From Sulfurimonas sp. (GTDB taxonomy: Bacteria; Campylobacterota; Campylobacteria; Campylobacterales; Sulfurimonadaceae), in assembly GCF_028694895.1 (NCBI RefSeq), contig NZ_JAQVKA010000004.1, positions 1-57,082 on the forward strand: 57,082 bases of DNA, given 5' to 3'. Under the pieces are notes generated by a model that worked only from the letters and a program-made list of their open reading frames with translations, was not told where the DNA came from and ran no database searches. The translations under genes and the position numbers were made by a program. This document shows, one piece after another, positions 41,494 through 51,029 of this stretch. Each line of letters starts with the position of its first letter. The first letter of the stretch is position 1.

Positions 41494-41711
41494 AAAGATA
41501 TGATTTAAGACATTTAAAAGACGGTTTTGAACCTAGAATGAAAGAGATACTCTTGGCTCACAAAGCTGGAGAAGTTGCAATTTTTCTCTTTGAAATAGGA
41601 GATTTTTCTCCAATTCAAAGATCTGCAGATCTAGTAAAAGAGTGCGGGTATGAGTTGCTTAACTCTTTAAAATTTAACGAAGTCGACTGGACTATCGTTA
41701 CAAAAAAATAG
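41490..41711 (+). CDS. Small complex I protein at the NuoE position (HP1264-like)
   Basis: The 73-aa protein occupies the nuoE place but has none of the four cysteines that hold the 2Fe-2S cluster in NuoE; it has only one cysteine (KECGYEL). It resembles the short protein encoded at the same site in Helicobacter (HP1264) and Campylobacter, where ordinary NuoE and NuoF are missing. The sequence RYDLRHLKDGFEPRMKEIL suggests a small alpha/beta adaptor. It probably docks the following flavoprotein or an electron donor to the complex. A good AAAAGGAG site precedes it. Confidence 0.8.
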   Translation: MKRYDLRHLKDGFEPRMKEILLAHKAGEVAIFLFEIGDFSPIQRSADLVKECGYELLNSLKFNEVDWTIVTKK

Positions 41712-41725
41712 GCAGGGTTAAAATT

Positions 41726-43759
41726 TTGAGTAAAGTATATTTTTCTACTTGGAACGGTGAGTTTGTAAATAACATCAACACGCCGGTAGAGGAGTGGAAA
41801 GAGTCAGCTTACGACTTACCCGCACAGTATGATAGTCATCGTGAATCAAAAGCCTTTATAGGCTGGGACGGCGTTGCACTTTTTGATAAAAATGTAGACG
41901 TTATTCGCCTTGCTATGGAGTACGCAGCCCAGTATCAAGAGTATTCTGAAGCATGTGGAAGATGCGCACCTGGACGTTGGGGTGGCAGAATTCTATATGA
42001 TCAGCTTGATAAAATAGCTCGTGGTGAAGGTAGTATCGCTGATTTGGACCATTTAAGGGAGATTGGCAAAAGTATGCAAATCACTTCAAAATGTGAGATT
42101 GGAAAAACTGTTCCAAACCCTATTCTTGATTTGATGCAGCATTTTGAGCATGTATTTTTAGAGTGCATTAATGAGCAAAAACCATCAATCCACTATAGTG
42201 AATCTATAGCATATATAGCTAAGATTACGGCACCTTGTACAGATGCTTGTCCATCACATGTTGATATTCCTGCATATATTGAGGGTGTTAGAGATGTTAG
42301 AATGGATGATTCACTTATAGCGACTCGTCAAACAATGCCACTAGCGCATGTTTGCGGTCGTGTTTGTCCACATCCATGTGAAGACGCGTGTAGAAGAACA
42401 AACTTAGATGAACCTATCTCTATCATGGCGCTTAAACGTCTTGGAGCTGACTGGGAAACTGATCATGGTTATGATTTTTTTCATCCTATGGAGAAAAAGC
42501 CAAGTAACGGCAAGAGAGTTGCAGTTATAGGTGCTGGTCCTGCTGGACTTACTACCGCTTACTATCTTGGAGCTGAGGGTATTGCTGTTGATGTTTATGA
42601 AGAACTTCCAGTACTCGGCGGCGAGGTTGCTGTTGGTGTTCCAGAGTATAGAATGCCTATAGATAAATATAACAAAGATATAGATTGTGTAAAAGATATG
42701 GGTGTTAATTTTATAGTAAATTCTAAGATTAATGCTGATGATATGAGAAGATTTGAGAATGAATATGATGCAATTATGGTTGCAACAGGAACAAGAATAT
42801 CTAAAAAAGTCTATTGTGATAACGAAAGACCTGAGATTAAGGGTTACTGGGGTGCGATTGATTTCTTAGATAAAGTGAATCTTTATGAGAAGTATGGATA
42901 TACAATCTCTAAAGAAGAGCAAGAAGATAACCTACTTACTACTCCATATGTTGATTTAACTGGAAAGACACTTGTTTGTGTTGGTGGTGGATTTACATCC
43001 ATGGACGTTGTAAGATGCGCAATCAGAGCAAACGCTAAAAAAGTTTATATGATTTATCGTAGAGATGAGAAGACTATCATCAAAAATACAACTTATGAAG
43101 AGTATCACGAAGCAGTTGAAGAGGGTGTAGAGTTTCTTTTCCACTCAGCAGTTGCCGAGATGAGAGATGAAGATAATCTTTTAAAATCACTACTTGTAGA
43201 TAAGTTTGAGCTAGTTCCAGATCCAAATGGAGGACGAGCAGAGCTTGTTAAGATTGAGGGCGCTTCTTATGAGATAGAAGCGGATTATATTATCCCTGCA
43301 GTTTCACAATCAGCTGACTTGCAACTTCTTCCTGAAGAGTGGGAAATTGAGAAGACCTCTTGGGCTACTATTAAGACAAATGGTAGAGACTATATGACTT
43401 CAAGAAAAGGTATTTTTGCTTCTGGAGACTGTGAATATGGTCCGATGACAATTGTAAATGCAGTTGGGCAGGCAAAACGTGCATCTTCAGTTATGAGTAG
43501 ATATCTACAAAGCGGCGAAGTAACTCTTAGTGATGATGAGATTATGGAAGACCACTTAAGAAAATTAAGAGTTTATGATAAAAAAGAGAAAGTTACAGGT
43601 TGGATGGCTGGAATTCCACGAGAGCATGCCGAAGTCCTTGAAGTTGAAGATAGAAAACATAATAATAAAGAAGTAAACTTAGGCTTCACACAAGAAGAAG
43701 CTCTTGCTGAAGCAGAGCGCTGTATGCGCTGTTACTACATAGCAATGGTACAGGCGTAG
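41726..43759 (+). CDS. GltD-like FAD oxidoreductase with degenerate NuoF Fe-S domain, complex I input module
   Basis: The 677-aa protein starts at TTG with AGGG upstream. Residues 65-145 resemble the C-terminal iron-sulfur domain of NuoF, but the cluster reads CGRCAPG with Gly in place of the third cysteine (C77, C80 and C123 remain). Residues 170-225 carry a GltD-type cysteine set (CTDACPSHVD, VCGRVCPHPCEDAC). Then come an FAD Rossmann motif AVIGAGPAGLTTAYY (about residue 266) and a second dinucleotide motif CVGGGFTSMD with MIYRRDE, which favours NADPH in GltD. CMRCYY ends it. The FMN/NADH domain of NuoF is absent. It probably feeds electrons from NADPH or a ferredoxin/flavodoxin. Confidence 0.87.
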   Translation: MSKVYFSTWNGEFVNNINTPVEEWKESAYDLPAQYDSHRESKAFIGWDGVALFDKNVDVIRLAMEYAAQYQEYSEACGRCAPGRWGGRILYDQLDKIARGEGSIADLDHLREIGKSMQITSKCEIGKTVPNPILDLMQHFEHVFLECINEQKPSIHYSESIAYIAKITAPCTDACPSHVDIPAYIEGVRDVRMDDSLIATRQTMPLAHVCGRVCPHPCEDACRRTNLDEPISIMALKRLGADWETDHGYDFFHPMEKKPSNGKRVAVIGAGPAGLTTAYYLGAEGIAVDVYEELPVLGGEVAVGVPEYRMPIDKYNKDIDCVKDMGVNFIVNSKINADDMRRFENEYDAIMVATGTRISKKVYCDNERPEIKGYWGAIDFLDKVNLYEKYGYTISKEEQEDNLLTTPYVDLTGKTLVCVGGGFTSMDVVRCAIRANAKKVYMIYRRDEKTIIKNTTYEEYHEAVEEGVEFLFHSAVAEMRDEDNLLKSLLVDKFELVPDPNGGRAELVKIEGASYEIEADYIIPAVSQSADLQLLPEEWEIEKTSWATIKTNGRDYMTSRKGIFASGDCEYGPMTIVNAVGQAKRASSVMSRYLQSGEVTLSDDEIMEDHLRKLRVYDKKEKVTGWMAGIPREHAEVLEVEDRKHNNKEVNLGFTQEEALAEAERCMRCYYIAMVQA

Positions 43760-43771
43760 GAGATGGGTGCA

Positions 43772-46015
43772 ATGAAAAAAGAGATTAATTTCAAAATTAA
43801 TGGTATCTCAGTCGTTGCTTCTAGTGGTGAGACTATACTAACTGTTGCGCGTAAGAATGAAATCTATATCCCAACAATGTGTTATATCTCTAAAACTACT
43901 CCATGTGCATCTTGTCGTATGTGTGTTGTAGAAGCTAGTGGTATGGATGGCTTTGTACTTAGTTGTAACACTCCACCAGTTGAGGGCGTTGAGATAACAA
44001 CAGATAGCCAAGCACTAAATCATGAGAGAGTAAATATCATGAAGCTTTATGATGTAAACCATCCATTAGAGTGTGGCGTTTGTGATAAATCTGGAGATTG
44101 CGACCTTCAAAACAAAACTCTAGAGTTTAATGTTGAGCGTCAAAACTTCTCAGCTCGTGATCAACTCCGCCCAATAAAGCACTGGGGACTTATAGACTAT
44201 GAAGCATCGCTATGTATTATGTGTGAGAAATGTGTTCACGTATGTAATGAAGTTATCGGCGATGATGCTATTGAAGTAAAATTTGGTGGCTATAACTCTA
44301 TAATCATTCCAAAAAATTCTGAAGCGCTAGATTGTACTTTTTGTGGAGAGTGTATTGCAGTTTGCCCAGTTGGAGCACTTACTAGCAGTGGCTTTAGATA
44401 TAGAGCAAATGCGTGGGAGTTAGAGCGTATTCCTTCTACTTGTGCACACTGCTCAGCTGGATGTCCATTAGAGTATGAGACAAGACACGCCTCTATAAAT
44501 GGAGAAGATGAATTATATAGAGTTAAAAATAACTTTGAATTTACATCTCTTTGTGGAGCAGGACGTTTTGGCTTTGACTTTGAGAATAGAGCTTCAAGTG
44601 ATGAAGTGGCATTTAACAAAGCAATTCAAGCGTTACGTAGTGCTAAAGCTATTCGTTTTTCTTCAATGATTACAAATGAAGAGGCACACATACTAGAGCT
44701 CTTAAAAGCAAAACTAGGTGTAAAACTCTTCAATGAAGATGCAAGAAAGTTTGCTTCATTTATGCACTCATACAGCTCAATTAGTGGAAAACTACACCAT
44801 AGCGGTTCACTTGATGCTATAAAGCAATCAGACGCTGTTGTGATAATTGGAAGTAGAATTGCAACCGATAATCCAGGCGTTAGATACGCACTTACAACGG
44901 CTGCAAAACATAATGGTGCAAAGATAGTATATATGCACCCTATGGAAGATGCTTTGATGCAAAACGTTATAACTCAGATGATGAAGCATGAAGTAGGAAC
45001 AGAAGAGGGTGTTATAGCACTTTTAGCTAATTCTCTTTTGAGTGAAGCTTCACTTGATGAAGATGAGAGAGCGTTCTTTGATGAGTTAGACTTAGGATAT
45101 ATCTATGCTGAGACAAACATCGGAGAAGAGGAGTTCTCGCAGATGATGAAATCTTTTGCAAGAGCATCAAAGCGTACTCTAATAATTGGAAATGATATTA
45201 TCGCTCATGAGCGCTCAAGCAACATTGCAAAACTAGCAGCACTTATTGAAAAATATAGTGATTTTTCTATAGTTGTTGTTCCTCGTGATGTAAATACTCT
45301 AGGCGTATCACTTATAAACTCTTTAGATAAAGATGAAGATATATCTAACGTTGTTGGATATAACGCAAAAGGAGATTTTCTTATCTCTTCACTTGGGAGT
45401 GGAGATTTGGCAGTTGCAGCGCTTAATCAACAAGAGGGAACATTTGTAAGTATAGACAACAGAGTGCTTCCTACAAACGTTGCTTTAGCGTTTGATGGAT
45501 ATACCCTAAATGATATTGCAAAAGCATTTGATATAGTTAAAGATGAGACAATTGATTATACAAAAGAGTTAAACACAAATGCTGGCTTTAAGGGCATAGC
45601 TTTTGATGATTTAGAAAACTTTTTAGCTCCGCTTGGCGAAGATAACAGAGGTTATATACTTGATGAAGTAGAGTGCGCTTCTAATGGTAAGATTGAAGAA
45701 CTTGATGATATGCCGGAGTTTAATGGAACAATTATCTATCAGTGTGATCCAGTTCTTCAGTTTAACAACTACACTGCAAAAACTACACAACTACCAAAAG
45801 AGAACTTCTTAAGAGGTTCTGCGCAGTTTGCAGTTGCTGCAAAGATAAACGATGGAGACAAAGTTGAGATAAGTTATGGCTCAACAAAAATTACAAGAGA
45901 ATTTAAATTAGATAATGAACTTAAAGGAACTGTGGCGCTAAACCCTACATTTGATATTAGTGTAGATGCTAGTAGATACAGATTTGAAAAATCCAAAATA
46001 GTGAGAATAGTGTAA
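43772..46015 (+). CDS. nuoG: NADH-quinone oxidoreductase subunit G, copy 1
   Basis: From ATG 43772, nine bases after GGAG (the track's ATG 43763 abuts that site), the product is 747 aa. It has an N-terminal 2Fe-2S domain (PTMCYISKTTPCASCRMCVVEA ... LSCNTP), the NuoG-specific HPLECGVCDKSGDCDLQN, two 4Fe-4S motifs (CIMCEKCVHVC, CTFCGECIAVCP), and CAHCSAGCPLEYE leading into a degenerate molybdopterin-type domain with no catalytic ligand visible. It carries the electron chain between the input flavoprotein and NuoI/NuoB. The stop overlaps the start of a second nuoG (TAATG). Confidence 0.92.
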   Translation: MKKEINFKINGISVVASSGETILTVARKNEIYIPTMCYISKTTPCASCRMCVVEASGMDGFVLSCNTPPVEGVEITTDSQALNHERVNIMKLYDVNHPLECGVCDKSGDCDLQNKTLEFNVERQNFSARDQLRPIKHWGLIDYEASLCIMCEKCVHVCNEVIGDDAIEVKFGGYNSIIIPKNSEALDCTFCGECIAVCPVGALTSSGFRYRANAWELERIPSTCAHCSAGCPLEYETRHASINGEDELYRVKNNFEFTSLCGAGRFGFDFENRASSDEVAFNKAIQALRSAKAIRFSSMITNEEAHILELLKAKLGVKLFNEDARKFASFMHSYSSISGKLHHSGSLDAIKQSDAVVIIGSRIATDNPGVRYALTTAAKHNGAKIVYMHPMEDALMQNVITQMMKHEVGTEEGVIALLANSLLSEASLDEDERAFFDELDLGYIYAETNIGEEEFSQMMKSFARASKRTLIIGNDIIAHERSSNIAKLAALIEKYSDFSIVVVPRDVNTLGVSLINSLDKDEDISNVVGYNAKGDFLISSLGSGDLAVAALNQQEGTFVSIDNRVLPTNVALAFDGYTLNDIAKAFDIVKDETIDYTKELNTNAGFKGIAFDDLENFLAPLGEDNRGYILDEVECASNGKIEELDDMPEFNGTIIYQCDPVLQFNNYTAKTTQLPKENFLRGSAQFAVAAKINDGDKVEISYGSTKITREFKLDNELKGTVALNPTFDISVDASRYRFEKSKIVRIV

Positions 46016-48501
46016 TGAGTAAAATTACTATAAACATTGATGGAAAAGAGATACAAACACAAGAGGGCGAGTATATTTTAAATGCTGCTCGTGCTAATGA
46101 TATCTTTATACCAGCTATCTGTTATCTAAGTAGATGTAGTCCAACACTCGCGTGTAGACTATGTTTAGTTGAAGCAGATGGCAAACAAGTTTATGCATGT
46201 AACGCAAAGAGCAAAGAGGGAATGAGTGTTATTACTTCTACTGAAAACATCATAATAGAGCGCCGTGCAATCATGGAAGTGTATGATGTTAATCATCCTC
46301 TTGAGTGTGGTGTTTGTGATCAATCAGGAGAGTGTGAGCTTCAAAACTATACTTTAGAGATGGGCGTTGATAAGCAGCATTATGCAGTTAAAGACGTCGA
46401 TAGAAGTGATGTAGATTGGGGCCATATTCATTACAACCCAGGTCTTTGTATCGTATGTGAGAGATGTGTAACAACATGTAAAGATATGATAGGCGATAAC
46501 GCTCTAAAAACAGTTCCTCGTGGCGCTGATGCGCTTGAGGCTGAGTACAAAGAGAGTATGCCAAAAGACGCTTATGCGATGTGGAATAAACTAAATAAAT
46601 CTCTTATCGGTCTTACGAGCGGCGAAGAGATGCTTGATTGTACAAGTTGTGGCGAGTGTGCTGCTGTTTGTCCAGTTGGAGCGCTTGTTGATACTCACTA
46701 TATATATACTTCAAATGCTTGGGAGTGTGAGCAGATTCCAGCAACTTGTGGACACTGCTCGGCAGGATGTCAGATTAGCTATGATGTAAAACATACAAGT
46801 ATTGACAACACAGATACAAAGATTTATCGTGTTATGAATGAGTGGAACTATGTTGCACTATGTGGCGCTGGAAGATATGGTTTTGACTATCAAAATGTAG
46901 TGGATAAAAAAGATGAGAGTGCATTTAATGCAGCGATTGAAGCATTTAAAAAAGCAGACACTATTAAATTTACTTCAACTATTACAAATGAAGAGGCTTA
47001 TCTTCTTCAAGTTCTAAGAGATAAGTTCGGATATAAACTTGTAAACAATGAAGCAAAAGCATTTCAAACATTTTTAAATTACTATAGTGAGATTAGTGGT
47101 ACTAAGCTTTATGGTTATGATTTAGAAGCAACCCATAATGTTAACTTTGTTATCTCAGTTGGAACAGCTATTAAGAGCGATAATCCAAATGCAAGATACG
47201 CGTTAAATAACTCAATGACTGTAAATAAGGGTGCTGGACTATACTTCCATCCTTTAAAAGATCCTGTTATTGAAGGCCTTGGTAAAAGTATAATGACAAT
47301 GTATCACGCTCCACTTCAAGAAGAGATTGTTCTTTATCTAATCCTTGATCTGTTTGCAGATAAAGAGAAATTACCTTCAGAGATAGTTGATTACTTAGCA
47401 TCATTTCATACTAAAAAAACTATAACTGTTGAAGAGATAATCAAAGAAGAGATTACTGAAATAGTTAAAGTTATGAAGATAAATGAAGAGAGTGGTGAAG
47501 AAGAAGAGATTGAAGAAGAGAAGAAAAAAATAGTTCCTAAAAAAATCACAAAAGAAGTAGAAGTAGATGAAAATGCTCTTTTAGAGATTTTAGGTGCTAA
47601 TGAGAACTTTATGGAAGAGTTGGAGAAGAACTTAGCTAAAAAAGATAGTTTTGCTCTAATCGCTGGACCAGATTTATATACGCATCCAAATGCAAAAAAC
47701 CTTGCTCGTCTTTTAGCTCTGATTGAGAAGTATAGTGCGTTTGAAATTACAATGATTCCTACACTGACAAACTCACTTGGTGTTGCACTTATTTGTGAGC
47801 TTGATGATGAAGTAGGCTCTTATACTATCGGCTATAACACGAAAGGTGACTTTACACTCTCAGCTTTAGGTGATGGGGATTTGGATATGCCTTCTATTAA
47901 TCAGCAAGAGGGAACACTAACAAGCATAAATAAAAGAGTAAACCCAACAAATGCTGCAATTGGCTACAACGGATATGAACTTAATGACATCGCAAATGCT
48001 TTAGGCTTCAATGCAGAGAATGTAATAGAATATACAAAAATGCTTCCAACAAAGAGTGGATTTATCTCAAAAGAGTTTGATACGCTACCAAACCATTATG
48101 AGAATGATGGAACAGAGTGTCGTGGATACCTACTTGATAATGTTGCAGTTAAAAAATGTGGCGATGAGAGTGTAGAGAAGTTTAAAGAGACAAAACTCGA
48201 GGGAACTTTAATCTATATGGCAAATCCTGTTAGACAGTTCACTCCATTTACATATAAAACTACCAACCTTGATGAGGTAAGTGGTGTTTATATGAGTGAA
48301 GAGTTCTTGGCTAATTCTGATTTTAATGAAGGAGACATCGTGAGAGTAAAGAGTGCAAGCGGTGAACTAGTAGCAAATATAGTTAGTGATAACAAAATAA
48401 GCGGGGATATTATTGTTCTGCCGACTTTTGATTCTAAATTGAACTCAGAGGCACTGTTTAGCTCATACCGCTTTGCAACAGCTTCGATTGAAAGGGTGTA
48501 A
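46015..48501 (+). CDS. nuoG: NADH-quinone oxidoreductase subunit G, copy 2
   Basis: The 828-aa protein repeats the layout of copy 1: 2Fe-2S motif PAICYLSRCSPTLACRLCLVEA, HPLECGVCDQSGECELQN, CIVCERCVTTCKDM, CTSCGECAAVCPVGAL, CGHCSAGCQISYD, then a molybdopterin-oxidoreductase-like domain. It differs by a longer loop before the second 4Fe-4S motif and by a strongly charged insert of about 50 residues (VEEIIKEEITEIV ... EEEIEEEKKKIV, about residues 470-520). It starts on the last base of copy 1's stop. Two tandem NuoGs suggest either heteromeric use or different donors. Confidence 0.92.
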   Translation: MSKITINIDGKEIQTQEGEYILNAARANDIFIPAICYLSRCSPTLACRLCLVEADGKQVYACNAKSKEGMSVITSTENIIIERRAIMEVYDVNHPLECGVCDQSGECELQNYTLEMGVDKQHYAVKDVDRSDVDWGHIHYNPGLCIVCERCVTTCKDMIGDNALKTVPRGADALEAEYKESMPKDAYAMWNKLNKSLIGLTSGEEMLDCTSCGECAAVCPVGALVDTHYIYTSNAWECEQIPATCGHCSAGCQISYDVKHTSIDNTDTKIYRVMNEWNYVALCGAGRYGFDYQNVVDKKDESAFNAAIEAFKKADTIKFTSTITNEEAYLLQVLRDKFGYKLVNNEAKAFQTFLNYYSEISGTKLYGYDLEATHNVNFVISVGTAIKSDNPNARYALNNSMTVNKGAGLYFHPLKDPVIEGLGKSIMTMYHAPLQEEIVLYLILDLFADKEKLPSEIVDYLASFHTKKTITVEEIIKEEITEIVKVMKINEESGEEEEIEEEKKKIVPKKITKEVEVDENALLEILGANENFMEELEKNLAKKDSFALIAGPDLYTHPNAKNLARLLALIEKYSAFEITMIPTLTNSLGVALICELDDEVGSYTIGYNTKGDFTLSALGDGDLDMPSINQQEGTLTSINKRVNPTNAAIGYNGYELNDIANALGFNAENVIEYTKMLPTKSGFISKEFDTLPNHYENDGTECRGYLLDNVAVKKCGDESVEKFKETKLEGTLIYMANPVRQFTPFTYKTTNLDEVSGVYMSEEFLANSDFNEGDIVRVKSASGELVANIVSDNKISGDIIVLPTFDSKLNSEALFSSYRFATASIERV

Positions 48502-48504
48502 TAT

Positions 48505-49491
48505 ATGGAAATGGCATATTTTATAGAGACGATAATAAAAATAGTAGTTATTTTACTAGTATTCTCTGGCTTAGCTGGAATTGGTACTTACTTTGAGAGA
48601 AAAGTTCTAGCATTTATGCAGCGTCGTCTTGGGCCTGTAAACGTAGGTCCTTTTGGACTCTTACAAGTTGCCGCGGATGGTATCAAACTCTTTACTAAAG
48701 AGGATATTGTTCCAACAAACGTTGTTGGAAAAATCTTTAAGATAGCACCTGTAATTACAGCAGCAACAGCTTTTATGGCAGCTGCTGCAATTCCGTTTTT
48801 ACCGTCTTTTACACTTTTTGGATATGAAGTTCATCCAATAGTAGCAGATATAAACATTGGTATTTTATATATACTAGGAATCATGGGAGTTGGTCTTTAT
48901 GGTCCACTTCTTGGCGGTATGGCTTCTGCAAATAAGTTCTCACTTATCTCAGCTGCTCGTGGTGCTGCCGTATTTATCTCTTATGAGGTAGTAACTGGTC
49001 TTTCTATTTTAGCACCTATTATGATGGTTGGTTCTTTATCATTAGTTGATTTTAATGAGTATCAAGCAGATGGAATTACAAGCTGGATAGTATGGACTCA
49101 GCCTGTTGCATTTATTCTTTTTTGGATAGCAGCTTTTGCAGAGACAGGAAGAACACCATTTCACTTAATCGCAAATGATCATGAGATTATTGATGGATTT
49201 GGAACAGAGTATTCTGGTATGAGATGGGGACTGTTTTTTATCGGAGAGTATGCAAATATGTTCTTTATATCTTTTGTAATTGCACTACTTTTCTTAGGTG
49301 GATATGGTGATGGAAGCTTTTTAGGAGCAATTGGATTACTTCTTAAAGTTGCATTCTTCTTTTTCTTCTTCTTGTGGACTAGAGCGGCTTGGCCAGATAT
49401 TAGACCAGATCAACTTATGTGGTTGTGTTGGAAAGTTTTAATGCCAATAGCTATGATAAATATACTTATCACTGCTATTGTACTGATGTAA
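48505..49491 (+). CDS. nuoH: NADH-quinone oxidoreductase subunit H
   Basis: The 328-aa membrane subunit with about eight helices forms the quinone entry chamber. Conserved loops are ERKVLAFMQRRLGPVNVGPFGLLQ (about residues 31-54), DGIKLFTKEDIVP, AAFAETGRTPF and EIIDGFGTEYSGMRWGLFFIGEYA. A run of six phenylalanines (about residues 290-295) sits inside a membrane helix. It follows nuoG copy 2 after three bases. Confidence 0.95.
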   Translation: MEMAYFIETIIKIVVILLVFSGLAGIGTYFERKVLAFMQRRLGPVNVGPFGLLQVAADGIKLFTKEDIVPTNVVGKIFKIAPVITAATAFMAAAAIPFLPSFTLFGYEVHPIVADINIGILYILGIMGVGLYGPLLGGMASANKFSLISAARGAAVFISYEVVTGLSILAPIMMVGSLSLVDFNEYQADGITSWIVWTQPVAFILFWIAAFAETGRTPFHLIANDHEIIDGFGTEYSGMRWGLFFIGEYANMFFISFVIALLFLGGYGDGSFLGAIGLLLKVAFFFFFFLWTRAAWPDIRPDQLMWLCWKVLMPIAMINILITAIVLM

Positions 49492-49501
49492 GGGGGTAGA
49501 G

Positions 49502-50137
49502 ATGCATAACGAAAATATTGAACAACATTTTAATAATAGAAATGTAACTGAAATTAATAGCGATTACTTTATGGTGGATATCGCAGACTATCCAACAGAT
49601 GGATGGGGTAAATTTACAAGAACACTAAGAAGAGCACTCAGAGGCGAACTCTTTGTAGGTCTTTGGGTAGTTCTTCGTGAGATGATTAGATTTGATATTC
49701 ATACGATTCAGTATCCTCTTGAGAAGATGCCAATTGGACCAAGATACAGAGCTGTTCATGAGATGAAGAGACTTTGGGAGTCTGATGCTGAGAGATGTAT
49801 TGGTTGTGGTCTTTGTGAGAAGATTTGTATCTCAAACTGTATTAGAATAGATACAAGATTAGATGAAGAGTCTCGCAAAGAAGTAACAGAGTACAGTATT
49901 AACTTAGGTCGTTGTATCTTTTGTGGATATTGCGCGGAAGTTTGTCCAGAACTTGCAATTACGCATGGTGGCGAATATGAGAATGCAAGTGATCAAAGAG
50001 AACACTTTATTATGTACCAAGATATGCTTACACCTTTTGATACGATGAAAGCAGGAACTCAAGTAGAGTTTGAAGGTTTTGGTGCAATTACACCACATGA
50101 AGATGAGCGTGTTAAAAAAACACCTCTAGCTTATTAA
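49502..50137 (+). CDS. nuoI: NADH-quinone oxidoreductase subunit I
   Basis: The 211-aa protein has two 4Fe-4S ferredoxin motifs, CIGCGLCEKICISNC (about residues 100-114) and CIFCGYCAEVCPE (about residues 139-151), which hold clusters N6a and N6b. An N-terminal extension of about 40 residues precedes the conserved TLRRALRGELFVGLWVVL amphipathic helix that lies on the membrane. It links NuoG to NuoB in the electron chain. A GGGGG-like site precedes the ATG. Confidence 0.95.
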   Translation: MHNENIEQHFNNRNVTEINSDYFMVDIADYPTDGWGKFTRTLRRALRGELFVGLWVVLREMIRFDIHTIQYPLEKMPIGPRYRAVHEMKRLWESDAERCIGCGLCEKICISNCIRIDTRLDEESRKEVTEYSINLGRCIFCGYCAEVCPELAITHGGEYENASDQREHFIMYQDMLTPFDTMKAGTQVEFEGFGAITPHEDERVKKTPLAY

Positions 50138-50148
50138 GGAGTTTAGTT

Positions 50149-50721
50149 ATGTTTGAAGCAATTGCATTTTACCTTTTCGCTTTTTTAACGATTGCAATGT
50201 TCTATATTACGGTAACAACGTCACAAGCGTTGTATGCCCTCTCAGCACTTGCAGCAGGAATGATTTTTATATCAGCGTTTTTCTTTATTTTGGGTGCTGA
50301 CTTTTTAGGTGCCGTTCAAATAATAGTATATTCTGGTGCTGTTATGGCCCTTTATGCTTTTGGAATGATGTTCTTTGATACTACAAGAGATGTAAAAGAG
50401 AAACAAGGCAATAAAGCAATAATTATTGGACTTAGCTCTTTAGCAGCACTTTTAGTAGTTGTCATTGTTTCAGCTCCAATAGTTGGCAACAATGTTGAGG
50501 CATTCTATCCAATGGTAGAGGGTGCAGGAAACACTCAAGAAGTTGGTATGGTTCTTTTTACAAAGTATTTGGTACCTTTTGAAGTGGCTGCAGTTATGCT
50601 ACTTGTAGCGATGATTGCTGGAATTGTTCTTGCAGGAAAGAAGATGGATTTATCTCTTACTCTTATGAGCGATTCGGAACTTATGAATATGAAAGAAGAA
50701 GATAAAAAGGTTAACGTATGA
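50149..50721 (+). CDS. nuoJ: NADH-quinone oxidoreductase subunit J
   Basis: The 190-aa protein has five predicted membrane helices, with the conserved FLGAVQIIVYSGAVMALYAFGMMF (about residues 49-72) containing the pi-bulge helix of ND6/NuoJ that takes part in coupling quinone reduction to proton pumping. Its TGA overlaps the nuoK ATG (ATGA). Confidence 0.94.
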   Translation: MFEAIAFYLFAFLTIAMFYITVTTSQALYALSALAAGMIFISAFFFILGADFLGAVQIIVYSGAVMALYAFGMMFFDTTRDVKEKQGNKAIIIGLSSLAALLVVVIVSAPIVGNNVEAFYPMVEGAGNTQEVGMVLFTKYLVPFEVAAVMLLVAMIAGIVLAGKKMDLSLTLMSDSELMNMKEEDKKVNV

Positions 50722-51026
50722 TGGAAATTGGATTAAATCACTATCTTGTACTCTCAACTATACTTTTTGCTATAGGTTTAGTTGGAGTTATGAGAAGAAA
50801 AAATCTACTTATGCTCTTTTTTGCAACAGAGATACTCTTAAATGCAGTAAATATATCTTTTGCTGCGATATCTCACTATTATGGTGATTTAACTGGCCAA
50901 ATGTTCGCATTTTTTGTAATAGCAATTGCTGCATCAGAAGTTGCTGTAGGACTTGGGCTTTTAATTGTTTGGCATAAAAAACATAACAATATAGACCTAG
51001 ACAATATGTCAAGTATGAGAGGATAA
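50718..51026 (+). CDS. nuoK: NADH-quinone oxidoreductase subunit K
   Basis: The 102-aa protein has three helices with the two membrane glutamates in place: FFATEILLNAVNISF (about residue 36) and AIAASEVAVGLGLLIVW (about residue 72). These are essential for proton transfer in NuoK/ND4L. It starts at the overlap ATGATG; the second ATG is an equal candidate. Confidence 0.94.
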   Translation: MMEIGLNHYLVLSTILFAIGLVGVMRRKNLLMLFFATEILLNAVNISFAAISHYYGDLTGQMFAFFVIAIAASEVAVGLGLLIVWHKKHNNIDLDNMSSMRG

Positions 51027-51029
51027 GAT

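Noticed and set aside
43763-43771. First ATG of nuoG copy 1 as start
   Set aside because: It directly abuts the GGAG; the ATG at 43772 has proper nine-base spacing and begins the conserved domain.
49350-49380. TTC/TTT-rich tract in nuoH as a phase-variable slippage site
   Set aside because: The run is a mix of TTC and TTT codons encoding a membrane-helix polyphenylalanine stretch, not a homopolymer, so slippage is unlikely.
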